Shown: piece after piece, positions 1 to 5,223 of the stretch | How the letters are laid out: each line of letters begins with the position of its first letter | Numbering within the stretch: position 1 is the first letter of the stretch | Assembly (NCBI GenBank): GCA_003486285.1 | Contig: DNGH01000052.1 | Location: 1-6,734, forward strand | Direction of reading: 5' to 3' | DNA: 6,734 bases | DNA from: Actinomycetota bacterium | GTDB taxonomy: Bacteria; Actinomycetota; Acidimicrobiia; Spongiisociales; UBA11373 | The notes under the pieces: generated by a model | Databases searched by the model: none | What the model saw: the letters and a program-made list of their open reading frames with translations, nothing else | Told to the model about the DNA's origin: nothing | Position numbers and translations under genes: made by a program

Positions 1-206
1 CCGCCCCGCCGCGTACCCGCGGCGCGGTGGCGGCGGGCGTCCTCCTCGCCGCCGGCTCGGCGGGGGCGGTGGCCATGTACGGGCTCACCGACACCGACGG
101 GGTCATCCACTGGATCATCCCCGGCGCCGCCCTGCTCGGAGCGGTGGTGCTCGGCGCCCTCCCCGCACGGCGCGGAGGCGATGCGAGCCGCCGCCCCTCC
201 GGCTAG
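1..206 (+). CDS. C-terminal part of an unidentified membrane protein (5' end outside window)
   Basis: The frame is open from the window edge (first full codon at base 3) to TAG at 204-206, giving 67 visible residues. They contain two hydrophobic stretches, roughly residues 8-26 and 34-53, separated by a short loop (YGLTDTDGVIHW). A basic tail rich in Arg, Gly and Ser follows, which would lie in the cytoplasm by the positive-inside rule. Codon use, with G or C in nearly every third position, matches the neighbouring genes and supports real coding. I recognise no family motif, so the function is unknown. The next gene starts 12 bases after the stop in the same direction, so the two may be co-transcribed. 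Confidence 0.72.
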   Translation, partial: APPRTRGAVAAGVLLAAGSAGAVAMYGLTDTDGVIHWIIPGAALLGAVVLGALPARRGGDASRRPSG

Positions 207-209
207 CGT
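204..209 (+). promoter_or_regulatory. possible -10 box (TAGCGT) for the small membrane protein gene
   Basis: TAGCGT fits the actinobacterial -10 pattern TANNNT. It lies 9 bases before the ATG at 219, and no Shine-Dalgarno sequence is visible between them. The same seven bases, CTAGCGT, stand before the start at 6039. The TAG is also the stop codon of the upstream gene. The 9-base gap is slightly long for a strictly leaderless start, and no -35 box is evident. Confidence 0.33.
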
Positions 210-218
210 CGCACCCCC

Positions 219-518
219 ATGACCACTCCTGCACCCCGCCACTCCGTGCTGTCCTTCGTCTACGACCTGCTGCTCGGCGCTGCCGCCGGGTTCTCCATCG
301 GATGGTTCGCCTGGATCTTTGCGGACCGGATCGGTGACGACGGCACCCCGGCGTTCTGGCCGTTCGCCGTCAGCGGCGTCCTCGGAGGCATCGCCCTGGT
401 GCGCTGGGCGCGCTCCCGCCGGGGCACCGCCCGCTGGGTCCACATTCTCTGGATCCCGGTGCTGCTGTTCGTGCTGCTGATGACGGCCATCGTGCTGGCG
501 CTGCGCAACTTCAACTAG
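219..518 (+). CDS. small three-helix membrane protein, function unknown
   Basis: The 99-residue product has three hydrophobic segments: about residues 13-35, 46-63 and 73-95. A basic cluster (RWARSRRGTARW, residues 62-73) between helices 2 and 3 probably faces the cytoplasm. A short acidic-polar loop (ADRIGDDGTP, about 35-44) separates helices 1 and 2. No signal peptide cleavage site, metal ligands or catalytic motif are visible, and I do not recognise a family. Third-position GC is high throughout, as in the neighbours. ATG 219 is the only reasonable start. It has no Shine-Dalgarno sequence but a TAGCGT box just upstream. The gene follows another membrane protein gene on the same strand by 12 bases, so a shared operon or function is possible but unproven. 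Confidence 0.78.
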   Translation: MTTPAPRHSVLSFVYDLLLGAAAGFSIGWFAWIFADRIGDDGTPAFWPFAVSGVLGGIALVRWARSRRGTARWVHILWIPVLLFVLLMTAIVLALRNFN

Positions 519-604
519 GCCGCAGCGACTCGAGGAAGTCGGCAACCACCCGGACCGCAACCGGCGATCAGGACGACGAGGAGGAGGGGGCTCAGCCGCT
601 TCAC
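515..604 (-). pseudogene. orphan lipoprotein signal peptide (29-codon frame), likely a gene remnant
   Basis: Reading the minus strand from GTG at 604, the frame encodes Lys-Arg, a run of Leu/Val, then LIAGC, which is a standard lipobox with the lipidated Cys at residue 16. It ends at TAG (517-515) after 29 residues, overlapping the last four bases of the small membrane protein gene. There is no clear Shine-Dalgarno sequence. A second minus frame over the same bases reads VVADFLESLRPS and then stops, which looks like the natural C-terminus of some other protein. The simplest reading is a remnant in which most of a lipoprotein gene was lost. A genuine micro-lipoprotein or a chance frame in GC-rich DNA are the alternatives. 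Confidence 0.3.
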
Positions 605-630
605 GACGCGACGGTGACCCGGTACGCGAG

Positions 631-654
631 TGGGGCGCCCCGAAGGGCGCCCCA
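631..654 (-). terminator. UUCG-loop hairpin terminator downstream of the aquaporin gene
   Basis: A perfect 10-bp inverted repeat, TGGGGCGCCC (631-640) and GGGCGCCCCA (645-654), is separated by four bases. Read on the minus strand the loop is TTCG closed by C-G, the very stable cUUCGg tetraloop. It begins 23 bases past the aquaporin stop. No T-run follows, as is common for GC-rich actinobacterial terminators. On the plus strand the same repeat could also stop transcripts of the small membrane protein gene, although there the loop is CGAA. Confidence 0.8.
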
Positions 655-677
655 CCGTCATCGCTTACGGAACCGGG

Positions 678-1346
678 CTACATCATCGCCTTGACGTCGT
701 CGGTGAGATCGGTGTCACCGGTCACGATGAACTTGTAGAGAACCCATCCGAGGATGGCGCCGATCGCGGGGCCGAGCAGGAACACCCAGATGTCGCCGAA
801 CTCGCCGGAGGCGATGGCCGGAGCGAGCGAGCGAGCCGGGTTGACCCCGGAGCTGGTGAAGCCGATGCCGGCAAGGTGCACTGCGGTCAGGGCGAAGCCG
901 ATCGCGATGAACTTCGTGTACGAAGGCAGCTTCGAGGCCACCAGGATCACCATCACGAAGATCGCAGTCAGAATCGCCTCGCCCACGAGTCCCTTGAAGG
1001 CCTCGAGGCCGCCCAGGGCATTGGTGGTCAGGGCGACGGCGTCCTTGCTGGCCAGGTAGACGAGGGCAAAGCTGGCGATCACCGCACCCACGACCTGGGA
1101 TACCCAGTAGAACAGCATGTCGTTCAAGGAGATCCTCTTGTCGAGGAACGCCCCGAGCGACACTGCCGGGTTGAAATGCCCGCCCGAGACCCGGCCGACG
1201 GTGAACAGGCCGACCACGAGCGCCAGGCCGAATGCCAAGGAGATCGCCACGTAGTCGCCGCCACTAGCCAGGACCGCCCCGGTGCCGAACAGCACCAGCA
1301 CAAACGTTCCGTACGCCTCGGCGGCGTACCTCTGCCAATTGGCCAT
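678..1346 (-). CDS. aqpZ: AqpZ-like aquaporin (MIP family water channel)
   Basis: The 222-residue protein is close to the usual length of bacterial aquaporins. Both signature loops are intact: SGGHFNPAVS with NPA at residues 59-61, and SSGVNPARS with NPA at 169-171. Six hydrophobic segments are arranged as two repeats. Compared with E. coli AqpZ as I recall it, the selectivity filter is F39, H157, S166 and R172, matching F43, H174, T183 (here Ser) and R189. This is the narrow water-type filter, not the wider glycerol type. It should therefore pass water through the inner membrane; peroxide transport cannot be excluded. The ATG at 1346 was chosen because GAGGAG stands 7 bases upstream and the family N-terminus (WQRYAAEAYGTF) begins there. 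An in-frame extension to 1430 is not family-like. The gene diverges from the F420 oxidoreductase and ends before a strong terminator, so it is probably monocistronic. Confidence 0.95.
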   Translation of the reverse strand: MANWQRYAAEAYGTFVLVLFGTGAVLASGGDYVAISLAFGLALVVGLFTVGRVSGGHFNPAVSLGAFLDKRISLNDMLFYWVSQVVGAVIASFALVYLASKDAVALTTNALGGLEAFKGLVGEAILTAIFVMVILVASKLPSYTKFIAIGFALTAVHLAGIGFTSSGVNPARSLAPAIASGEFGDIWVFLLGPAIGAILGWVLYKFIVTGDTDLTDDVKAMM

Positions 1347-1353
1347 GCAGGGA

Positions 1354-1359
1354 CTCCTC
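1354..1359 (-). promoter_or_regulatory. ribosome binding site fixing the aquaporin start
   Basis: GAGGAG on the minus strand lies 7 bases before ATG 1346, an ideal spacing. It places the start 28 codons inside the longest open frame. Confidence 0.85.
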
Positions 1360-1372
1360 TCTGTCTTCCCGT

Positions 1373-1417
1373 CCCCGCATCGGACGGCCACCCCAGTGCC
1401 GTCCACCCCATGCGGGG
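1373..1417 (-). promoter_or_regulatory. two-tier inverted repeat in the aquaporin leader
   Basis: CCCCGCAT (1373-1380) is the exact complement of ATGCGGGG (1410-1417). Nested inside, GGACGGC (1382-1388) pairs exactly with GCCGTCC (1398-1404) around a 9-base loop. The two helices of 8 and 7 bp are joined by an asymmetric 1x5 internal loop. The octamer CCACCCCA is also repeated directly at 1388-1395 and 1403-1410. The structure lies 26 bases upstream of the aquaporin start, so in RNA it would sit in the 5' leader. A regulatory leader, an operator for the divergent pair, or an early terminator all fit; none is proven by sequence alone. Confidence 0.45.
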
Positions 1418-1426
1418 TTGGGCGCA

Positions 1427-1455
1427 ACACTACGCGAATATGTCCTCGGTCCGAA
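1427..1455 (-). promoter_or_regulatory. possible aquaporin promoter
   Basis: On the minus strand TAGTGT (1432-1427) fits the TANNNT -10 pattern. It is preceded after exactly 17 bases by TTCGGA (1455-1450), a weak match to a -35 box. Initiation about seven bases downstream would put the inverted repeat at 1373-1417 at the very 5' end of the message. The -35 match is poor, so this is tentative. Confidence 0.28.
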
Positions 1456-1458
1456 AGC

Positions 1459-1464
1459 GAGGAG
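1459..1464 (+). promoter_or_regulatory. ribosome binding site fixing the oxidoreductase GTG start
   Basis: GAGGAG lies 6 bases before GTG 1471. It rules out the longer in-frame extension that begins at 1282, opposite the aquaporin gene. Confidence 0.82.
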
Positions 1465-1470
1465 TGGGGC

Positions 1471-2499
1471 GTGACCGACTTCTATTACTTCTGCGGGCAC
1501 GAGCAATGGCAGCCCGAGACATTGGTGCGCCATGCCGTGGTCGCCGAACAAGCCGGCTTCGACGGCCTGCTGGTCTCCGAGCACTTCCACCCCTGGGTCG
1601 ATGACCAGTCGGCGGCCGGGTTCGCCTTTGCCACCATCGGGGCCATGGCCCAGGCGACCTCCCGGGTCCGCATCACCACCGGGGTCACCACCCCCCTGTT
1701 CCGCTACCACCCCGGCGTGGTCGCCCAGGCGGCCGCCACGCTCGACCGCCTGTCGAACGGCCGCTTCGACCTGGGAGTGGGAACCGGCGAGAACATCAAC
1801 GAAGGCCCGCTGGGCTATCACTTCCCCGGCTACGCCGAGCGGGCGGGCCGGATGCGCGAGGCGCTGCAGATCATGCGGCGGCTCCTGGATGGCGAGAAGC
1901 TGACCTTTGCCGGCGAGTACTACCGCACCGACCGGGCCAGGTTGTACAGCCCCCCGCTCGGCCGGGTGCCGATCTGGATGGCCTCCGGCGGGCCCAAGTC
2001 GGCGGCCCTCGCCGCCGAGTTCGCCGACGGGATCATCACCAGCATCAAGGTCCCGGCGGACACCCTTGCCGATGTGATCGATCCGGCACGCCAGGCCGCC
2101 GCAGACCTGGGCCGTCCGGCCCCACGGGTCCTGGCGACCCGCTGGGCGATCCACGCCGGATCCGAGGACGACGCCTGGAAGGCGCTGACCTCGTGGCGCG
2201 GACTGCGGGCCCCGGGCCGCCTCGAGGCGGTCGACCCCCAGGACCTGCGGGAGAAGGCCGACGCCATGCCCCGCGCCGAGGTGCTCGGCCGATACGCCAT
2301 CGTCCCCGATGCCGCCGCCATGATCGCCGCCTATCGCGCGCTCGTGGAGGAGGTCGGCGCCGACATCGTCACCTTCCAGGTGACCTCGCTCGACCAGGAG
2401 GCGACGATCCGGATGATCGCGGCGGAGGTGCTGCCGGCTTTACGGGCCCTCTCAGTCACCAGTCTCCAGTCACCAGTCACCAGTCCGGACGCTGGCTGA
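1471..2499 (+). CDS. F420-dependent oxidoreductase, glucose-6-phosphate dehydrogenase-like (luciferase-like fold)
   Basis: The 342-residue protein has the luciferase-like monooxygenase TIM-barrel pattern and resembles mycobacterial FGD1. FGD1 oxidises glucose-6-phosphate while reducing coenzyme F420. Visible blocks are SEHFHPW (36-42), TTPLFRYHPGVVAQA (73-87), LGVGTGENINE (101-111), GYAERAGRMREAL (120-132) and IWMASGGP (168-175). Set against FGD1 from memory, H38, W42, E107 and N110 match H40, W44, E109 and N112, with Glu replacing Asp at 37. Basic residues K193, R250 and R274 align with the phosphate-binding K198, K259 and R283. It is therefore probably a cytoplasmic F420 enzyme acting on a sugar phosphate or similar substrate, though other F420 oxidoreductases share most of these blocks. 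The GTG start has a good ribosome site. The last 15 or so residues are encoded by heptad-repeat DNA and are unlike the family end. Confidence 0.93.
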   Translation: MTDFYYFCGHEQWQPETLVRHAVVAEQAGFDGLLVSEHFHPWVDDQSAAGFAFATIGAMAQATSRVRITTGVTTPLFRYHPGVVAQAAATLDRLSNGRFDLGVGTGENINEGPLGYHFPGYAERAGRMREALQIMRRLLDGEKLTFAGEYYRTDRARLYSPPLGRVPIWMASGGPKSAALAAEFADGIITSIKVPADTLADVIDPARQAAADLGRPAPRVLATRWAIHAGSEDDAWKALTSWRGLRAPGRLEAVDPQDLREKADAMPRAEVLGRYAIVPDAAAMIAAYRALVEEVGADIVTFQVTSLDQEATIRMIAAEVLPALRALSVTSLQSPVTSPDAG

Positions 2500-2526
2500 A
2501 GACTGACGACTGATGACTGACGACTA
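2453..2526. repeat. inverted heptanucleotide repeat at the junction of two convergent genes
   Basis: The left arm holds five tandem heptads of type CAGTCAC (2453-2487, with variants CAGTCTC and CAGTCCG). The right arm holds heptads of type GACTGAC or GACTGAT (2501-2528, the last degenerate, preceded by GGCTGAA). CAGTC of the left arm pairs with GACTG of the right in phase: 2481-2485 with 2501-2505, 2474-2478 with 2508-2512, 2467-2471 with 2515-2519, and four bases of 2460-2464 with 2522-2525. The helices are divided by two-base mismatched steps, around a loop of about 15 bases. The block contains both stop codons, TGA at 2497 and, on the minus strand, TAG at 2526. A bidirectional terminator is the likely role. 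Confidence 0.75.
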
Positions 2527-3516
2527 CAACGGCCGCAGAGCCTTCAGGGTGTCCGCCACCTCTCCCGCCGAAGGTGCGATCACGTTGAGGGCGGCGATGT
2601 CGAGGCCGGCGGCGGCGTACTCGTCGAGGCGCTCCCGGATGCGCCCGATCCGGCCGACGAGGGCGACAGCGTCGACGATGCCATCGTGCATCGCCTTGTC
2701 CACCCCGTCGCGATCGCCGGCGGCGAACGCCGCGGCGATGGCGGCCGCCTCTTCGGGGTATCCCATCCAGGCGAGGAAGCGGTTGTAGACGGGCTGACCG
2801 AAGTAGGGGCCGAAGCCGCTGCGGACCATCTCCCGCCCCGCGGAGAGATCGTCGGTCGGCACCGCGTGCAGGCGCGCCATGATCCGGAAGTGGTCGGGGA
2901 GCACCCGGCCCGCGGCGGCCGCACCGGCCAGCACCGCGGCGCGCTGGCGCGGCACCAACCCCGGGGGCATCAGGTTGAGACATACCCCGTCCCCGACGGC
3001 GCCGGCGACCGCCAGCATCCCCGGGCCGAGGGCGCCCACCGCGACCCGCACCGGGCCGGCGGGAACACTCGTCAGCGCAAACCGGCTCACCCGAACGTGC
3101 TCACCGTGGAACTCACGGGCCCCACCGAGGAGGGCCTGGGTCGCTGCCACCGCCTCCCGCACCCGGCCCAGCGCCGGGTCGAAGGGAGCGCCGTGCCACG
3201 AGTCGAGGATGAAGCGCGACGAGGAGCCGATCCCCAGCCAGAAGGTCCTGCCCCCAAGCAGCTGGGACACCGTCGCCGCCTCCATGCCGAGCATCGCCGG
3301 GGAACGCGTGGTGGCGGCCACCACGGCGACGCCGAGGTCGAGGCTCGTGGTGCGATCCGCCACCGCACCGAGCAGGGCAAAGGCCCCCGGACCTGCCACC
3401 TCGGCCGCCCACGCCGAGCGATAGCCGAGCGACTCGGCAACCACGCACAGTTCGACCAGAGTTGGAGCATCGAGCCCCGGACTCGTGGGGCTGAGGGACA
3501 GTTCCACGGCGGGCAC
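2524..3516 (-). CDS. luciferase-like F420-dependent oxidoreductase, Rv3093c-type
   Basis: The 330-residue protein is a second luciferase-like (bacterial luciferase TIM-barrel) oxidoreductase, only distantly related to its convergent neighbour. Recognisable blocks are WAAEVAGPGAFALLGAVADRT (36-56), the strand TTSLDLGVAVVAATTRSP (56-73), MEAATVSQLLGGRTFWLGIG (78-97), SSSRFILDSWHG (98-109) and AVGALGPGM (159-167). The GSSS plus WHG pattern is typical of the group I know as the Rv3093c family, thought to use F420; the substrate is unknown. It should be cytoplasmic. The start is GTG at 3516, with GGAAGG nine bases upstream (3531-3526). Only 27 bases separate this start from the divergent TauE/SafE gene, so its promoter must overlap that gene. 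The TAG stop lies inside the heptad-repeat junction. An FMN-dependent cofactor cannot be ruled out. Confidence 0.92.
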   Translation of the reverse strand: MPAVELSLSPTSPGLDAPTLVELCVVAESLGYRSAWAAEVAGPGAFALLGAVADRTTSLDLGVAVVAATTRSPAMLGMEAATVSQLLGGRTFWLGIGSSSRFILDSWHGAPFDPALGRVREAVAATQALLGGAREFHGEHVRVSRFALTSVPAGPVRVAVGALGPGMLAVAGAVGDGVCLNLMPPGLVPRQRAAVLAGAAAAGRVLPDHFRIMARLHAVPTDDLSAGREMVRSGFGPYFGQPVYNRFLAWMGYPEEAAAIAAAFAAGDRDGVDKAMHDGIVDAVALVGRIGRIRERLDEYAAAGLDIAALNVIAPSAGEVADTLKALRPL

Positions 3517-3531
3517 CCTATCAGCCCTTCC

Positions 3532-3537
3532 TACGAT
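3532..3537 (+). promoter_or_regulatory. -10 box (TACGAT) for leaderless TauE/SafE transcript
   Basis: TACGAT fits TANNNT and ends exactly six bases before ATG 3544, so transcription would start at the A of the start codon. No Shine-Dalgarno sequence lies in front of the ATG. This is the arrangement known for leaderless actinobacterial genes. No clear -35 box is seen. Confidence 0.48.
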
Positions 3538-3543
3538 GCTCCG

Positions 3544-3903
3544 ATGAAACGCATCGTCGGCGGGACCGCCCTGGGCCTCGTCGCGGGATTCATGGGCGGA
3601 TTGTTAGGAGTGGGCGGCGGCATCATCCTGGTTCCGGGGTTGGTCCTGCTCCTGGGCTTCGAGCAGCACCGGGCTCACGCCACCTCGCTGGCCGCCATCG
3701 TGGCGTCGGCCACCTCCGCGAGCATCCCCTTCGTCCTCGACGGAGAGGTGGCCTGGGACACGACGGGCTTCCTCCTCATTGGTTCGATGGTCGGCGCGGC
3801 GCTCGGCGCCCGTCACATCGTGAAGATCTCCCCGGTGTGGCTGGCCCGGGGTTTCGTCGCCATCGCGTTTGTCGCCGCCGTGGATCTATGGATGTCGGCA
3901 TGA
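3544..3903 (+). CDS. half-size TauE/SafE membrane transporter subunit (first half)
   Basis: The product has only 119 residues, whereas usual TauE/SafE (TSUP) carriers have about 250 and contain two such repeats. It holds one complete repeat: MGGLLGVGGGIILVPGLVLL (17-36), then the polar QHRAHATSLAAIV (41-53), then GFLLIGSMVGAALGAR (75-90). Hydrophobic segments fall near 4-18, 22-38, 44-64, 73-89 and 98-117. Family members move anions such as sulfite, sulfoacetate or other organosulfur and carboxylate compounds across the inner membrane. The substrate here cannot be read from sequence. The stop overlaps the next gene's start as ATGA, and that gene encodes a matching half, so the two probably work as a heterodimer. 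The ATG was chosen because the first membrane segment begins right after MKR and a -10 box sits six bases upstream. Confidence 0.88.
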   Translation: MKRIVGGTALGLVAGFMGGLLGVGGGIILVPGLVLLLGFEQHRAHATSLAAIVASATSASIPFVLDGEVAWDTTGFLLIGSMVGAALGARHIVKISPVWLARGFVAIAFVAAVDLWMSA

Positions 3904-4283
3904 CGGTCGCTGCACTGATCCTGGTCGGTCTCGGCGCCGGCACCCTTGGGGCGATGCTGGGAGTGGGAGGCGGCATCATCTACGTTCCTGCCCTCGCCAC
4001 CTTGTTCTCCTTCGCACAACATGAGGCGCAGGGAACGTCACTGGCCGTCATCCTCCCTACTGCACTGATGGCGGCTTATGTCCACTCGAAGGCTGGACGC
4101 GTCGACTGGCGGACTGCCATCCTTCTCGGGGCGGGAGGCATCCTGGGAGGAGTGTTGGGGGCTCGCACCGCGCTGGCGCTCGATGCCCCGCTCCTCAAGC
4201 GGATGTTCGCCGTGTTCCTGATGCTCTCTGCCCTGCGGATGCTGGGCAAGACCCGCCGCCGCTCCCACGCCGATCAGTCGTAG
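3900..4283 (+). CDS. half-size TauE/SafE membrane transporter subunit (second half)
   Basis: The 127-residue product is again a single TauE/SafE repeat. LGAMLGVGGGIIYVPALATL (16-35), AQHEAQGTSLAVILPTAL (39-56) and GGILGGVLGARTAL (79-92) line up with the corresponding blocks of the preceding gene almost without gaps. The pair therefore looks like a duplicated half. Hydrophobic segments fall near 2-19, 22-38, 47-61, 72-89 and 98-114. The tail GKTRRRSHADQS is strongly basic and probably cytoplasmic. The start at 3900 was preferred because its ATGA overlaps the upstream stop, a usual sign of translational coupling. An ATG at 3888 in the same frame would add four residues. Together the two proteins have about the mass of one normal TauE/SafE carrier. 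The gene ends eight bases from the convergent YdjM-like gene. Confidence 0.88.
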   Translation: MTVAALILVGLGAGTLGAMLGVGGGIIYVPALATLFSFAQHEAQGTSLAVILPTALMAAYVHSKAGRVDWRTAILLGAGGILGGVLGARTALALDAPLLKRMFAVFLMLSALRMLGKTRRRSHADQS

Positions 4284-4291
4284 CGCGGCGG

Positions 4292-4822
4292 TCAGACGCG
4301 ACGCAGGGCCACCCGGCCGTCGCCGGCAAACCGTCTGAGATCGCCCGGAGCGGTGAGGTGGCGACGCCACAGGTAGAGCAGGTAGGCCGCGCCGACCCCC
4401 TCCCCCAGCCACACCATCGGCGACGCGAGCATGCTTCGCACCAGGGTCCCGAACTCCGACCCCGCCACCCGGGGGAACTCGAACCCGAAGAACGGCCACA
4501 GGAAGGTCTCCGGGCTGGTCCACACCCCGTCGAGCAGCAGGTGGATGAAGCACCCGATGACGACGGCGATCGCACCCCGCCGCCGCGCCGTGTCGCGCCG
4601 TGTCGAGACCATGACGATGGCGAGCAGGACGATGGGAAACACCACCGCATGGGCCACGAGACGGTGGCTCCCGAAGGTGTCGTGGAAGAAGATCGAGCCG
4701 ACCGGCTTGTCGATCACGTCCGGAAGCAACGATCCCACCAGGATCCAGCGCAGGTCCATCTTCGGATCGCGGAACACGTAGCGCACGATGAGAACGGTGA
4801 GCCCGAGATGCCAGAAGATCAC
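4292..4822 (-). CDS. YdjM-like membrane-bound metal-dependent hydrolase
   Basis: The 176-residue protein matches the COG1988/YdjM pattern of small membrane hydrolases with buried metal ligands. These are His at residue 5, then GSLLPDVIDKP (30-40, D35 and D38), GSHRLVAHAV (51-60, H53 and H58), and FIHLLLDGVW (92-101, H94 and D98). Hydrophobic segments lie near 3-16, 57-73, 84-101 and 132-152. Members are annotated as metal-dependent hydrolases, but the substrate is generally unknown. The GTG at 4822 is supported by GGGAGG five bases upstream and by a GTGA overlap with the RNase HI stop. A longer open frame continues to 5206 but is antisense-like and unlike the family. It is the last gene of a three-gene minus-strand operon. 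Its tail ends in basic residues, suggesting a cytoplasmic C-terminus. Confidence 0.85.
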   Translation of the reverse strand: MIFWHLGLTVLIVRYVFRDPKMDLRWILVGSLLPDVIDKPVGSIFFHDTFGSHRLVAHAVVFPIVLLAIVMVSTRRDTARRRGAIAVVIGCFIHLLLDGVWTSPETFLWPFFGFEFPRVAGSEFGTLVRSMLASPMVWLGEGVGAAYLLYLWRRHLTAPGDLRRFAGDGRVALRRV

Positions 4823-5223
4823 CGCGCCCTCCCATCGAGAGCGGCATTGGCCAGGGCATCGGCATGGGAGTTCTGCTCGCGCGGGATGTGCTTGACCCGG
4901 GCACTCCCGACTTGGGCGAGAAGGCTCACGGCGCGGCGATGCCACGGCTTGAGCCCGGGAGCCTTGACCCGGTACTCCCCCAGCACCTGGCGCACCAGGA
5001 GCAGGCTGTCGAGGCGCACCTCGAGTTCGCCGACTCCGGCCGCCAGCGCCGCCTCGAGGCCGGCCACCAGCCCGCGGTACTCGGCGACGTTGTTCGTCGT
5101 CTCCCCGAGCGCCTCGCCGCGTTCGGTCACCACCCGGCCCGCCCCGTCGAGGAGGACGAAGCCATAGGAGGCGGGACCGGGGTTCCCCCGCGAGGCTCCG
5201 TCGCAATACAACACGTGGGTCAC
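4819..5223 (-). CDS. rnhA: ribonuclease HI (stand-alone RNase H domain)
   Basis: The 134-residue protein is a complete RNase H fold with all four carboxylate ligands: D8 in YCDGASRGNPGPASYG, E48 in TTNNVAEYRGL, D72 in VRLDSLLLVRQV, and D122 in REQNSHADALANAA. It should cut the RNA strand of RNA-DNA hybrids using two Mg or Mn ions, removing R-loops and primers in the cytoplasm. The basic protrusion of E. coli RNase HI is short or absent. In Mycobacterium tuberculosis the equivalent domain (Rv2228c) is fused to a phosphatase-like domain, which is lacking here. The GTG at 5223 was chosen because its GTGA overlaps the stop of the upstream zinc-ribbon gene and the fold starts at once. An extension to 5316 would lie antiparallel to nothing recognisable and adds a Pro/Gly-rich leader. 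The stop overlaps the next start by GTGA. Confidence 0.93.
   Translation of the reverse strand: MTHVLYCDGASRGNPGPASYGFVLLDGAGRVVTERGEALGETTNNVAEYRGLVAGLEAALAAGVGELEVRLDSLLLVRQVLGEYRVKAPGLKPWHRRAVSLLAQVGSARVKHIPREQNSHADALANAALDGRAR
4828..4833 (-). promoter_or_regulatory. ribosome binding site for the YdjM-like gene
   Basis: GGGAGG on the minus strand, inside the end of the RNase HI gene, precedes GTG 4822 by five bases. It supports that start over the longer upstream open frame. Confidence 0.72.

Noticed and set aside
1418..1429. GTTG-GGCG-CAAC micro-hairpin next to the aquaporin leader repeat
   Set aside because: A 4-bp stem is too short to mean anything on its own.
630..1604. Long plus-strand open frame opposite the aquaporin
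   Set aside because: The translation is rich in Gly, His, Asp and Arg with no fold signature, while the minus strand encodes an unmistakable aquaporin.
2453..2526. Heptad repeats as a small CRISPR array
   Set aside because: The units are seven bases and directly tandem with no unique spacers, and no cas genes are present.
2686..3543. Plus-strand open frame running into the TauE gene
   Set aside because: It is the mirror of the Rv3093c-type oxidoreductase. Membrane-protein character begins only at ATG 3544.
4253..4291. CCGCCGC / GCGGCGG pair as a bidirectional terminator between the convergent TauE and YdjM-like genes
   Set aside because: The stem is only 7 bp with a loop of over 20 bases, and such pairs are common by chance in this GC-rich sequence. 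No clear terminator is visible at this eight-base junction.
4823..5206. N-terminal extension of the YdjM-like protein
   Set aside because: It is Arg/Gly/Pro-rich, overlaps the RNase HI gene in another frame, and the ribosome site plus GTGA overlap point to GTG 4822.
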